A DNA stretch of 64,000 nucleotides from Bradysia coprophila (GCF_014529535.1 NW_023503423.1:2652473-2716472), one strand, 5' to 3'. Positions 12,691 through 35,518 are shown, numbered from the stretch's first letter. Notes: generated by a model from the sequence alone, not told the origin. Numbers and translations: made by a program.

Positions 12691-14200
12691 TTAACCTATT
12701 TTTGCATCCTTCATTTTACTTTTTTTTTTAAAGATTTCGGTTCAGAGAAATCATCAAAAAACTAATATTTTTGCGCACAAATGTAGGCTAGAATTTTGCC
12801 AAGGGGTGAGCGCTCTTAAGGCTAATACACAGTTCATGAAAAATGTTTTGAAAAATCGTAACTCTGAAAAATGCTTGCAAATATTTTATCTGGCGCTATA
12901 TTACACAAGTATACGACGGCTAATTTCGTCAGACATTCGTCTTGGAACCCATACCTGACTTGAATTAAACCTTTTCCCGTTCGAACCTGTCGGGTAAAGT
13001 TACAGGTAACCTGAAAAGTAACCTGAAATATTCATACGAAGGTGTCAAGATTATATTAAGTTCAGGTCGTCCGTTACGAACTTAAATACATATCTAGCCG
13101 AATTGGTACATGAGGAAAATTTTGCATTTACTTACTTGACAGTGTTTGTCGTTACACTACACAGTGCGAATCTGCTTTTTACTTTTTACTACAATGTCGT
13201 TGAACAGCACGAAATCGAAACAAAAAAAAAAAATTTGCAGGGCACTAATCTTTGAATGGTATGGTACGATCGTTTTTTCATTCATTTACTTCACGTGGTA
13301 CATATTTATATAAATTGTGTAAATGCAAAGATAAGGCTCTTTATACATAGTAGATCAAGTAACTACTTACCAAAGTACAAAAGATTCGAATGTTTCATTT
13401 TTCTATTTTCGATTGGGTAAATGACCCCCACCAAATCTCCGAATTTATTGAAGAGCTGTTACAACTCGATTTTAGTTTTAAGTAACTTAACGCCTCTTAG
13501 AATAAACTGTAAAAAAGAGAACAAGAAGTTGTTCGCAAAATAGAATATATAAATCGCTGAGTTTTCCTGAAGGGGCACCCCCTCAGCAAAACTTTTGAGA
13601 CTTAACTCATGGTTCGAGCTGTTTTTGGAATTTGCGGTATTAGTTTGGTAATTTTTTCTCAAATCATTAATCTTGAATCATTCACTTAATTCAGATGGTC
13701 TCGTAACAATATTGACAGGAGTGAAGGTCTGCATTTTCTCTAAACAATTTTCAATAAAATTTCTCCTTAAACGCAGCTTTGTCAGGACTCTTATGTTTAA
13801 AAAAATACGATCCGCCCGCAAAAAATGTAGTGGGTAGACATTTCTCTTCGTGTAATTTCTGTATTCTGCTGAATCGTATGTGCTGCAGTAAAAACAATAT
13901 TAAGGCTGTTACTGATACTGCTGCAACGGAAAGGTAGTGCGGTTGAAGCTGACCTGACAACATTCCACTTGCTTGTATTGGAACATTACAATTGTCCTTA
14001 TTTGTAGCCAATTAAGGTAAACCAACAGCACACCTTCAATAACTGATCTCGTCCTACCAAACCTCAAGATATCAGTAAACGTTGACTTATCGCTCACCTG
14101 GTCCAATTACCTACATCAACTAATCAACCTTCAATCGACTCGCAACACACCTGCCTTGCCGTCACATACAACCCGAAGTCCACAACAATCATCAAGAGGA
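12691..14200. other. Intergenic, no confident gene
   Basis: Positions 12950-13080 are another cluster of AACCTGAA-type words. A minus-strand ORF at about 13751-14011 has a hydrophobic stretch (VAAVSVTALILFLL) but no family resemblance, and I do not call it a gene. Confidence 0.35.
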
Positions 14201-14390
14201 ATAGACTGTTATGATCAGAGCGAGAAAACCGAAGACTAGTTATTATGACTTGCCTTGAGGTACTTGTCAAAGTGCTTGCTTCTCTTTCAACGTGGTGCGT
14301 TGAGAGCGAGAGGACAGAAGACCAGTTTATTTTAACTTGCGTTGGGGTACTTGTCAAAATATCTTCTTCTCTTTCATCATAGCACTCTAT
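14201..14390 (-). mobile_element. Dimeric MITE copy A, 190 bp
   Basis: The ends are ATAGACTGTTATGAT and ATCATAGCACTCTAT, an imperfect terminal inverted repeat. Inside are two consecutive related units of about 80 bp, each with a GGTACTTGTCAAA segment and TTCTCTTTCA. An inverted copy of nearly the same length lies at 20114-20304. No coding capacity. Confidence 0.65.
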
Positions 14391-14437
14391 CGGATAAACA
14401 AAATGGAAAAAGACACATCAACTGAACGGTAACGCGG

Positions 14438-14613
14438 TTGACATACAAGTTTCTTCCAAGGCCGTTCAAAATGTCAATCGTCATCCACAGAGAAGTCAAC
14501 ACAACCTCACTTTGAAGTTTTAACGAACAAAATTGTTTAAGTTTCGTTTATGTTTGCTTCTGTGGATGACGGTCGGTTGTTTTTGTCCTGTCAAAATCCG
14601 TTTATACCTTACG
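14438..14613 (+). mobile_element. TTCCAAGGCCG MITE, degraded copy
   Basis: Shares long stretches with 50292-50475: CAAGGCCGTTCAAAATGTCA, ATCGTCATCCACAGAGAAG, AACCTCACTTTGAAGTTTTA and GGATGACGGTCGGTTGTTTT. The terminal repeat is intact in the 50 kb copy and eroded here. A shorter relative lies at 19201-19325. Confidence 0.65.
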
Positions 14614-15177
14614 AAAGAATTGATTTGATTTGGCATGATCTGAACACTACATCTTAAGAGCTTCATCCCAAAATAAGTAAATTTCGCTGCAAGACTACCG
14701 GAAACACTCAAGGTTGTATATGAGGAGGTTACGCCGATTGCCGTTTTTCCGTTATTTTATATTGGGCTGTGGTCCTTGATATCGAAAACTCAAATCGGAA
14801 GCCAATGCTCCAGAACAAATATTTTTAGATCAAATTTTTCCTGTGGTCGTTGATCTTCGAGTTGAGGAACCTACTCCCAAATGGATGTTTGGTATCGTTG
14901 GAAGCTGAGGCAAGAGAATAGTATATTATGTTATTGTAATATTGGGCAACAAGTGCGTTTCTGACACATGTAGTGGAAACGTCCTAGGATGGACATTCTT
15001 GGTCCGCATGAATAAAAAATAGTTTTTTGGTGTCTCTGTTGCTTTTCGGTTCACATGTCAGTGTAGATGAGTTTTAAACCCAACAATACCATGTCTGTCG
15101 GAAAGTACTCGTTATTACCTTTCCAACGATACCCCGCCGCAACTACGTAGCTTTCATGTATCAGTAAAGTACTTCAT

Positions 15178-15285
15178 AAGAAAAGTGCATGTTTCCGGTT
15201 TTCGATCACCTACCACTAGCCACACAAGCTTCGAGGAATTTTTTTGAAGATACTCTTGGCTTCTAGTATCCTTCAGTGTCTATAT
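15178..15285 (-). repeat. Fragment of the GAGGGATTC palindromic family
   Basis: AAGAAAAGTGCATGTTTCCGG, then TTCGATCACCT and CACACAAGCTTCGAGGAATT, match the interior of the palindromic element at 33693-34648. Neither end is preserved. Confidence 0.55.
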
Positions 15286-15384
15286 CCCGATGTGATAGAA
15301 GTAACTAGTTGTAAAAAAACGGAGTCTGATAACACTGCAGCCAAGACTAGATTGGAGACTAGATATGTCTTTATTAATCTAATA

Positions 15385-15574
15385 CAGTGTTTAAGGATAG
15401 CGATTTTTGACCACTTTGTTTAAACTGGTCTCGGGGTCACACGTCAAAATGAGAGAAATCACATACAAATTTAAACTGGGTTCAACTCTCAGTTTCTTTT
15501 TTCATTGATGAATATTCGACAGCTGACCCCGAGACTAATTCAATTTAACTGGTTTTCGCTCTCCTTAAACACTG
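15385..15574 (+). mobile_element. Tc1/mariner-type (pogo-like) MITE copy 1, 190 bp
   Basis: Terminal repeats are CAGTGTTTAAGGATAGCGA and TCGCTCTCCTTAAACACTG, flanked by TA on each side. A copy of exactly the same length is at 41709-41898. Interiors share GGTCTCGGGGTCACACG and CAGCTGACCCCGAGAC, which are inverted to each other. The TA flanks and CAGT-type tip suggest the Tc1/mariner group. No coding capacity. Confidence 0.75.
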
Positions 15575-15589
15575 TATTTTACAGCCACT

Positions 15590-15905
15590 TCAGGATTTTT
15601 TCTAAAAGCTAAAGAAGTGACAAAACCAACAAAAGTAGTAGCGAAACAATCTTATTGCCACTATCTTTGCCATTTCCGCTGAAGTAGTGGCAAAAGCAGA
15701 TCTCAAAGTGAAAGTAATTTGACAAAGTAGTTGCAAAAGTAGTGTCGAAACCATCTTTTTGCAACTACTTTTACGACTACTTCAGGATTTGGACTAAAAA
15801 GCTGAAAAAGAGCCGAAAAATAGTTACAAAAAAGGTATTTAGTCTAAAATCTAGCATTGACTGCAGTGTTGCCAGACTCTGTTTTTTTTTACAACTACTT
15901 CAAGA
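15590..15905. repeat. Degenerate repeats of a GTAGTGGCAAAAG type
   Basis: Words such as AGTAGTTGCAAAAGTAGT, TTTTGCAACTACTTTT and CTACTTCAGGATTT recur in both orientations. Two TTCAGGATTT..CTAAAAGCT blocks mark a rough tandem or inverted organisation. Origin unknown. Confidence 0.5.
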
Positions 15906-16495
15906 CGCTTGGCTACGCGCCAACTGTTATAGAAATGAGAAGACGAGACATCTTAGTTGATTCGGTGATCAAATTTTTGTTTAATTTTTCTAAATTTACA
16001 AACCATCGACAAGTTTTTACATAAATACATATTGTAGATGTGCTGCATGTTTTAGGAGTTTTAAAAAACGAAAAAAAACTTAATAAAAAAAATATCAAAA
16101 ATCAATCAACGAAATTCAAATTTTTATAAAAAAAGGGGGGAGGTGAGGAATAAAATGTGAAAAATAATTTGCTTTTTATGAAAAAAGTTTGATTTGTTTG
16201 CCAGCAAAGGCAAAAAGTTTAGGTTTCAGTAAAATAAGGAGAACCTCAAATAAAACCTTGGGTTTGGAAAAAACGAAAGGATTTTCTTTATGCAGTCCAC
16301 GAAATTGAAATTAAAATAAATTTGGTGGCTCGTTTTTTTGTGTTTACTGAATGTTAATGTTTGTTTGTGTTTTATTTCTCCGGTTTTTTTGTTTCTGTTT
16401 TCTCTTTAGTTTAAAAATTTATTAATAGCTAAGACGATTCGATAATAACGATAACACGCCAAAAAAAAAAAAATTGTTCCTGCACCACACACTCT
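15906..16495. other. Downstream of eIF1A, no other gene seen
   Basis: AT-rich, with many T/A homopolymer runs. It contains the likely 3' UTR of the minus-strand eIF1A gene; TTTATT (polyA signal on the minus strand) occurs near 16370 and 16417. Confidence 0.4.
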
Positions 16496-18511
16496 CTATA
16501 TAGCGTCCACGGAATCGGCATCATCTTCGGAACTAATTTCATCACCAAATTCTATGTCCTCGTCCAAACCATCCTCGACGAACGTCACTGTGTCATTGAT
16601 ACGCACCGATTCGGGGAATTCGCCGTACGTTTTCAGATTTCGCGCCTCATCGGGTGTGTATTTGAGAATAACGTCAGCCTTTGCATCCTGATAGTCACGT
16701 AGTCCCACTAAAATGATATCGCCCTGGTTTATCCACACCTGTAGAAAGAGCGGAAAAGAAAACGGTTTAGAACTCGATTCACGGCCTGTCATACCTACGA
16801 TAGGTCTTTTCGTATTCCATAACAACGGAATACGAAGTTAGCTGAGACAAAACGCACTCAGTAAATCATCAGCTGCATATGAAACGGTTTTGTAATGTGG
16901 GTCAACTTTCAGCAAACATCCATGTGTATGAAGGTCAGACTTGGTCTACATACGACGATGCTGAGCTGAGGTATGCTGTTTGACCACTAATAACAAGTGA
17001 AGCATTGAACGGAAAAATGTGACGAAAACTCTCAGTTCATAATACAGTCGATCTCACTGCTGATACTTGACGCACAAAGTTGAGATAACATTGTGCGAGT
17101 AGAATGGTCGAAAGAAAAATGCTCGTTAAATACGCTTGACCAATACCAGAAGTCTACCGATCAATACATTACCGGTAGACATTAAATTACATTAAATTAT
17201 CGATTGAATTTACCATTTGTTTTTCAGAAGCTTTCTCTGTGCCCTTTAGGGCAACAAGATTGACAATCGAGCTAATTGTCCCTATTGACAATGACAATTT
17301 CCAACAAAAGTCTGTGCAACAAAAAATTTCGCTAGACGTTCCTTTCACGTTGGCATTTTTTTCAATGGAAAATTGTATTGATACAAACAGACCATGTGAT
17401 TGTTGTGAATTAACAAATTCGACGAAAGAGCCAGAGAATAATTGTGACAGCAAAAAATGTACCGAAATTCCATTCCGTATGCTAAGAATTTTCCAACGAT
17501 GAGAAATTCCCGACAAAATTGGTCGTGACGTCACAATTACATTTTTATGCCAAATACTGCGAAAGTTTGTATTTTCGGTCCTCAAATGGTGACCGAAAGT
17601 AAAAAAATTCAGGCCTTGGGCCGAAAGTAAATGTCACTGTCATGATTTTACTTTCGCCCCGTGGGCTTGCGTATTTGCGGGCCGAAAGTAAATGTCACTG
17701 TCATCATTTTACTTTCGGTCCTCATATGTCGCGAAAACACATGTTCACTTGATTGAAAGTACGCATTGAGTGTAGTGTTGTGTTGACGATAGCCAAATGT
17801 TTTGTGAGCAAGTGAATGTATGTTTACAGTAATTTCATTTGTTAAATTGTTTTTATTTTTATACCAGGGGGCTGCCGCCCCCTGGACCCCCGCGCTTTTC
17901 GGCATTTTCGTGTTTCTACAGCAAATTTTGTTGATAACTCAACAGTTTCATTAAATTTATGTTTTGTTTCGGACCGAAAATACAAATCTTCCGCAGTATT
18001 TGGCATAAAAAATAGTATGCATCACTCGGGGCAAAAGTAAAAAAACTCAAATCGTGTGATTGCCGCCCTTGCCTGCGGCGCGGGCTGCAAACTTCACACG
18101 TTTGAATTTTTTTACTTTCGCCCCTTGTTATGCAAAATACTATTGTCTGACATCACGAAAATATTTTTTTTTTATTTATGTAGAAGGTTATTGACGATGC
18201 AGAAAATGTTCAATTCACAAAGAAATCGGGATGAATCATTCGATCGAACAATTTGTCAAAATATGCTTAAAATTAAACGTAAATTACTGTCAGTCAATTC
18301 AATTTACCTTTTTCCTCAGTTTTCCACGAATGTGACAAAGACGTTTCACACCATCAAAGCACATCGCCTCGAGTCTACCATTGCCAAGCATTTTGGTCAC
18401 TTGAGCATATTCCTGCTCGTCTTCTTTGAAAATCAATTCACGTTTCTCGGATTCATTTTCGTTCTTACCACGTCGACGATTTTTACCACCTTTTCCCTTG
18501 TTCTTCGGCAT
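16496..18511 (-). CDS. eIF1A: Translation initiation factor 1A (eIF1A), two exons
   Basis: Exons 18511-18308 and 16738-16496 join in phase (AAG|GTG) across a 1569-bp intron to give 148 residues, close to the usual length. The N-terminus is [20 protein letters not shown], the basic tail that contacts ribosome and eIF2/eIF3. An OB-fold follows (about 20-95), with [20 protein letters not shown] and [18 protein letters not shown]. The acidic C-terminus ends [11 protein letters not shown]. In the family, eIF1A binds the 40S A site, promotes scanning and start-codon selection, and its C-terminal tail binds eIF5B. Strong conservation makes the identity and splice junction secure. The intron contains a mobile element and a second hairpin. 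Confidence 0.97.
17545..18008. mobile_element. Inverted-repeat element within the eIF1A intron, 464 bp
   Basis: The left end TTATGCCAAATACTGCG and right end CGCAGTATTTGGCATAA are inverted, extended inward by TTTGTATTTTCGG / CCGAAAATACAAA. Inside are repeated CCGAAAGTAAATGTCACTGT blocks and an unusually GC-rich hairpin at about 17863-17897 (CCAGGGGGCTGCCGCCCCCT). No transposase. Target duplication not clear. Confidence 0.65.
18028..18124. repeat. Hairpin repeat in the eIF1A intron
   Basis: GGGGCAAAAGTAAAAAAACTC at the left is inverted at the right (TTTTTTTACTTTCGCCCC). The loop is GC-rich (CCGCCCTTGCCTGCGGCGCG). It sits 20 bp from the 17545-18008 element, shares its CGAAAGTAAA vocabulary, and is probably a relative. 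Confidence 0.55.
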
Positions 18512-19200
18512 TGCACTTTAGATTTGATTTACGAATTTAGCCTTTTGCTTTAGATACGAAATTGTCTGAGATAGTCTTTTAACACTCAGCAAATAAGTTT
18601 ACCAGATCGAAATCAGAAAAGAAAAGACTGTACAGACTGACGTTGGTCGTGAGTGTGCGACAAATGAATCGCAAAATGAACGGTGATGTCGGTGTTCACT
18701 TTTTCGGTTTCAGGATACACTGCTAAACAAATGTTAGATTGTGGATTTGAGTGATTAGAGCACTGATTCACAGATAGTGGTAACAAGTCGACCATTTCTG
18801 AAAAAAATCAGCTGTCAAATTGAAAACCACAGATTTTTTTAAAATACTTCCGAATTGAAAACTGCAATTTTGAAGACAAATATCTCAAATAATACGAAAG
18901 TAACTTGCAAATAGATTCTTTTACGTTAACTTTGACACCGATGCAAACGTATTTCCACAGTCTGTTTCCTCGAATCATCGTAGTCAAAAATTTTAATTAT
19001 TTTGTAAACAACAGACCAATTTTGGAAATAGTCAGCCATTTTTGACATTTCATTCGTTGTATGGAAAATTCCCAGATGTTACCTCTATCCGTCGAAACGG
19101 CGTCCCAGCCGTCATCTTAGCAACTCTCTGCTGATGACAAGTCGCCATCATTGATATTTGCGTTATTGGCGATAACAATTTCCACAATCTGTTCGAGAAA
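18512..19200. other. Intergenic, upstream of eIF1A
   Basis: Presumed promoter and 5' UTR region of eIF1A. No other gene or defined repeat seen. Confidence 0.35.
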
Positions 19201-19325
19201 TAGGTTTGTTCCAAGGATATTTGAACTGTCAAAACGTCATCCATGGCGCCATAACCAAAAGATTATTTAATAAATCATTTTCGACGTGTCAAAAATCACT
19301 TTTACCCTACGATGGAACAAACCTA
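19201..19325 (+). mobile_element. Short MITE, TAGGTTTGTTCCA termini, 125 bp
   Basis: Ends are TAGGTTTGTTCCA and TGGAACAAACCTA. The tip resembles that of the 50292-50475 MITE (TAGGTCTCTTCCA), and AACGTCATCC inside resembles its ATCGTCATCC. No coding capacity. Confidence 0.65.
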
Positions 19326-19714
19326 TACGTACCATGACAGGCATCTGATCCGTTTGATGCATATTCGATAAAAAAAACCCTGCAACAAAATATATTTTTT
19401 GACAGTTTCCCATGTGTCCGATTAATCGCTGGAGCTATCACATGAGTTTTCCATCGCTTTGTTCATTCTGTCAAATTCTGACAAATTAAAATGAAATCAT
19501 CTTGCATTGATGGCTCTGCCACAGAAACGTCACAATATTGGCAAAAATTTGAAATTAATCCAACTTTTTTCCAAATATGAGCAAGTGGAAAATCCGCCAT
19601 TTGTCCTTTTTTGCTATTAAACTATACGCCAGGCTCCACCTTTTGGGTGGGTCAGCGCCTGACAGATTTTCTAAATCAATTCATGCGACTGTTATCATAG
19701 AAATATCATAAAAT

Positions 19715-19824
19715 CGAGGGGTCACGCACTTCTTCAAATTTAATCCATTTAATACATTTAATCCAAGAAACACATGGGATTAAATGAATTTAAATCCATT
19801 TAATCCCGAGTGCGTCACCCCTCG
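19715..19824. mobile_element. Palindromic MITE with 8-bp target duplication, 110 bp
   Basis: Ends are CGAGGGGTCACGCACT and AGTGCGTCACCCCTCG. Perfect direct repeats CATAAAAT flank it at 19707-19714 and 19825-19832. Between the arms are ATTTAATCC-type inverted repeats. The 8-bp duplication suggests a hAT or related superfamily. Confidence 0.75.
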
Positions 19825-19885
19825 CATAAAATAGAATAGATAATCTTCAAGGTACGTTTAGAAGTAACCTTACTTAAGTTTCGTT

Positions 19886-20084
19886 CACATTCAAAATAAT
19901 TGCTGCTTGCCAACTTTCGGCACCCTGGACTTTACTTAAATAGTCGTGGAATGCCTCCAAATAAATTTCTAAAAATCTAGAATTCAGTTTTGGATTTTTA
20001 GAAATTTTTTTGGAGGCATTCCTCGACTATTTAAGTAAAGTCCAGGGTGCCGAAAGTTTGCAAGCCGCAATTATTTTGAATGTG
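19886..20084. mobile_element. Palindromic MITE copy 1 (GGCACCCTGGACTTTAC family)
   Basis: Inverted arms contain CTTTCGGCACCCTGGACTTT, AAATAGTCG.GGAATGCCTCC and their complements, extended outward by CACATTCAAAATAATTGC. A second copy lies at 27171-27359. TTAA occurs at 19874-19877 and 20085-20088, which could mean a piggyBac-type TTAA target, but the left tip does not mirror the right. Confidence 0.65.
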
Positions 20085-20113
20085 TTAAATGTTTCGTTCA
20101 TTCATTCATTTGT

Positions 20114-20304
20114 ATAGAGTGTTATGATGAAAGAGAAAGAAATATTTTGACAAGTACCCCAAGACAAGTTATAATAGACTGGTCTTCGGTCCTGTCGCTC
20201 TCAACGTAACATGTTGAAAGAGAAAGCAATATTTTGACAAGTACCCCAAGGCAAGTTATAATTAACTAGTCTTCGGTTCTCTCGCTCTGATCATAACAGT
20301 CTAT
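20114..20304 (+). mobile_element. Dimeric MITE copy B, 191 bp
   Basis: Inverted copy of 14201-14390. The ends are ATAGAGTGTTATGAT and ATCATAACAGTCTAT. It has two units with TTTTGACAAGTACCCCAAG and a GTCTTCGGT.CT..CGCTCT segment. It lies upstream of the PI4-kinase first exon. Confidence 0.65.
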
Positions 20305-20836
20305 TAGATTTTTTTTAACGTGGATGGCATTTCAAACGACCTTGAATATGGTCTATTGATTTCTCATAAATTGCGCATCTTTTTATTTTATTCAAAACAA
20401 CTACCAGGAAATCTTTCAAAAAATACTTTTCAGAATCACTCGAGTTATCAAGTTATATGTCCTCCGGTTTGTACTAGATGGTTTATGCTTTCATTGCTTT
20501 TTTGTTCCGTTTTATGCTTTCAAAAATAATAAATTTTTAAAGTGTACGAATAGTTGAACACAGCCACCGAATGAATGAATCAGCAGTGAAATTTGGATCC
20601 GCATCCAACTTCAGTGCCGATAAATATGTCAATAAGTTTTCAGTGATTTTAGGTGATTATCATAAAGTGGGTTTGCAACAAAATGTAATAGAACATTTTG
20701 GCAAAATAAAAATTATTTGTTTTGGAACGTTTTCACAGTGAAATACAGAGACACATCGCCAATTCATTTTCCGACGTAAATGATCTATTGTGCAGATCGA
20801 AAACATCAACAATAACCCACACACACAGTGTTCCTC

Positions 20837-32353
<11,517 letters not shown>

Positions 32354-33119
32354 CAACGCCCTGCATATCTATTTTATTCGAACGGCATATTGAACAACCA
32401 ACATTACCATTCTCGTGTTTCGTAATTTCCAAAATAAAAAGAAAGAAAGAAAAAAAATTCTAGTTCAAGGTGTAGACTAAGATAAAGAAAATTATTATAT
32501 TTAGCAATTTACCAATCGCAGTAGAGTTGGAAGTGGTCGATGGGACAAGATCGACGCTGATTTTATTTCTGTTTGTCTCGTTCATTTTTCGCATCTTTTT
32601 TTTGTTGTAATTTTGGTTGAATTTTATGTTTGAGGAAAAGTAAAATTCGGAACTATGAACGAGTATCAGACGGCATTCGATTTAGCAGAGCCATAGGAGA
32701 AGATGAGCATAGGAAGATTCAGTTTTTTTGTAAAAATATTTTCTTCTTCTCAACGGGCGCGAACTCATTTTATTTCTTCATTCACTAACTGAACACGTGT
32801 ATCTTATTATTATATATATTTGCTGTTACCAATATATATACTTATCTGTTAAGTTATTATAAAGAAAAGAGAGAAAGAGAAAGAAGAAGAAAATTAAATT
32901 ATTCTAAAAAGATTCTACTGTACATAAACAACAGAAAAATATAATCACTGGAAATGTAAGAACTATTTGCATCTCAATGATCGTGTTTGTGTTTTCAATG
33001 AACTTACGCACCCTGGAGTAGTAAGTAGTTAGTTTACTACCGGCCCCATTACATTGCATATTACATAGAAATTTGAGACCTATGAAAATGATCGAATGTT
33101 GTCTTTCCTGTATACCCAA
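32354..33119. other. PI4-kinase 3' region, no other gene
   Basis: Contains AATAAA at 32433, then AT-rich and GAAAGA-type low-complexity sequence (32850-32900). Confidence 0.5.
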
Positions 33120-33355
33120 CAGAGGGATTCTTTTGAAAAACGACGTGCCGAAATCGGACCCATTTTCCAGTGGACTAGTTTATATGTGCCTCAATAGGTA
33201 TTGGTCCCTAGAAGCCAAAAATATTTTTTTGAAAATTCATGGATGCTTGTGTGGATAGCGAGAGCTGATCGAAAACTGAAAACATGCACTTTTCATCTGG
33301 AAATTTCTGCGGCTACAGGAAACGTACAAGGTCCTGTGAGGTGTCATTAGCAAGA
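33120..33355 (+). repeat. GAGGGATTC family fragment
   Basis: CAGAGGGATTCTTTTGAAAA followed by CCGAAATCGGACCCATTTTC and TAGAAGCCAAAA, as in the complete element, then diverging. Single arm only. Confidence 0.6.
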
Positions 33356-33535
33356 TTTAGTAGGCTGTGCGAGTAAGACGGACGTGGAAATTTTTGCTAA
33401 AGAAAATCTTTTAACGACTTTTTGAAACCTGAAAAAACCTGAAGGAATTTTTTCTATTTTCTTACAAAAGACTTCGATTCGCTTTCCGCTGTACTCACCT
33501 GTTGTCATCATATCATTTTAATTCCTGATTCATGT

Positions 33536-33692
33536 GAGGGATTCTTTTGAAAAACAGCCTACGGAAATCGGACGCATTTTCCAATGGACTTTTTTATATG
33601 TGCCTAGAAAGCACTCCGGCCCTAGAAGCCAAAACCACTTACAAAAAAATTCTTCGAAGCTTGTGTGACTGGTGAAAGGTGATCAAAAACCG
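33536..33692 (+). repeat. GAGGGATTC family fragment
   Basis: GAGGGATTCTTTTGAAAAAC through AAATTCTTCGAAGCTTGTGT and GGTGAAAGGTGATCAAAAACC. It is cut off by the start of the next, complete element, giving a tandem arrangement of family members. Confidence 0.65.
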
Positions 33693-34648
33693 AACAAACA
33701 GAGGGATTCTCTTGAAAAACAGCCTTCCGAAATCGGGTTTGTTTTCTAGTGGAACTTTTTATAGGTACCTAGAAAGGACTTCGACCCTAGAAGCCAAAAC
33801 CACTCTCAAAAAAATTCTTCGGAGCTTTTATGGCTGGTTAAAGGTGATCGAAAGCCGAAAATTTGCACTTTTCTTACCAAAATTTCTCCAGGTACCCAAG
33901 CCGTATAGGGTCGTGTGGGGTGTCATTAGAAAGGTAATCACATGTACTATTGAGCCGAATTGAGACTCATTGGTTTTAAAATTAATCCACACTGAAATAT
34001 GTGCAGTTGAAGTTTTCAACAGAAAATTTGCACTTTTCTTACCAATATTTCTCCAGTTACACGAGCCGTACATGGTGGTGTGGGGTATCATTTGAAAGGT
34101 AATTTTATAAATAGGGTCTTATGGGGGTTTGAAAGCATCTACGATGAAATTTGAGAAGTTGAAATGTTTAAGTGCCCATATTTCATCGCATATACATCCA
34201 AACTCCATAAGATTTATTTGGCCCAAAAGCACATAAAATTACCTTTCAAATGATACCCCACACCCCAATGTACGGCTCGTGTAACTAGAGAAATATTGGT
34301 AAGAAAAGTGCAAGTTTTCGGTTGAAAACTTCAACTGCACATATTTCAGTGTGGATTAATTTTAAAACCAATGAGTCTCTATTCGGCTCAATAGTACATG
34401 TGATTACCTTTCTAATGACACCCCACACGACCCTATACGGCTTGTGTACCTGGAGAAATTTTGGTAAGAAAAGTGCAAATTTTCGGCTTTCGATCACCTT
34501 TCACCGGTTACACAAGCTTCGAAGAATTTTTTTGAGAGTGGTTTCGGCTTCTAGGGTCGAAGTCCTTTCTAGGTACCTTTAAAAAATTCCACTAGAAAAC
34601 ACACCCGATTTCGGTAGGCTGTTTTTCAAGAGAATCCCTCTGTTTGTT
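33693..34648. mobile_element. Complete palindromic foldback element, 956 bp
   Basis: AACAAACAGAGGGATTCTCT at the left is the complement of the right end (AGAGAATCCCTCTGTTTGTT). Arms of about 460 bp mirror each other around a centre near 34165. Each arm contains two related blocks (CTTTTCTTACCAAAATTTCT and CTTTTCTTACCAATATTTCT). No transposase. The palindrome obscures any target duplication, so I cannot assign a superfamily. Confidence 0.8.
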
Positions 34649-34985
34649 TCCCACTCATTTTGTTATCTTTACGGTTTTCTAGTTTTTCAATTAATTGTCG
34701 ATCTTGATTGCAAAGACAGATTTTCCCGATTTCCGTTCCTTTACGCGCTTCTTTTCTCCTTTTCAATATTTCTTCCTGCGGAAAAATCTATGTGAAAATC
34801 AACTTTCAAACACAACTTTGTGATACTCGCAAGTTGCAAGCGCACTCGTGTGTTTTTGAGCAACTTTCGCCGACAACTGTTTTTCGACGAGTGCAGTTGT
34901 ACAGTTCGCTTTAGGCTCGGATATACAAACTGTACACTTGTCAAAGAGACAGTTACCGAAGCTTGTTCCTTCAAAACAACACACT

Positions 34986-35127
34986 CAGTGCCGGACTGGC
35001 TCAAAAAAGCCCTTCGGGCGTTGTATGAAGAAATTTTTCAAAAGACCATTCGTTGCCATTTCTTCATACAAAAATCAAAAGGCCCTTCGGGAATCGCCCG
35101 AACGCCCATAGGGCCAGTCCGGTACTG
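34986..35127. mobile_element. hAT-type MITE, 142 bp
   Basis: Tips are CAGTGCCGGACTGGC and GCCAGTCCGGTACTG. Perfect 8-bp direct repeats AACACACT flank it at 34978-34985 and 35128-35135. Internal inverted words are AAGCCCTTCGGGCG and CGCCCGAACG. A possible relative with GGCCTGGACTGGC / GAGCCAGTCCCGAC ends is at 62628-62985. No coding capacity. Confidence 0.85.
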
Positions 35128-35384
35128 AACACACTTCCAGATCAAGAGGTACTCTAAGTAGGGCACTGGTAGTTTGTTGCACACATGCAGAACACTGCAA
35201 AAAAAACCTAAATAGCAGCTGTGACTACGATCAAATTTGCTTGGAGTTCTATCATAAAATTGTTACCTCATGTAATGAATTACTTTCACTGCATCCAACG
35301 TAACCTACTATTTAAAAAAAAAATCTTGAGCTCAGTTCAAAGGTACATTCATTGAGATCTGGAGATATTTCCATAAGAAAAGTG

Positions 35385-35518
35385 CATGTTTTAGGTTTTC
35401 GATTACATCCTCACTAGCCACACAAGAGTCGGGATATTTTTTTTTTAAATGGTTTTAGCTATACCTTCCTTATAAAAGACGTCCGATTTCGGTAGACTGT
35501 TTTTCAAAAGAATTCATC
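35385..35518 (-). repeat. GAGGGATTC family fragment, inverted
   Basis: AAGAAAAGTGCATGTTTTAGG, CCACACAAG and GTCCGATTTCGGTAGACTGT, then TTTTTCAAAAGAATTC, follow the right arm of the complete element. Confidence 0.55.

Noticed and set aside
13751-14011. Minus-strand ORF with one hydrophobic segment
   Set aside because: No homology, no partner exons, and flanked by repeats.
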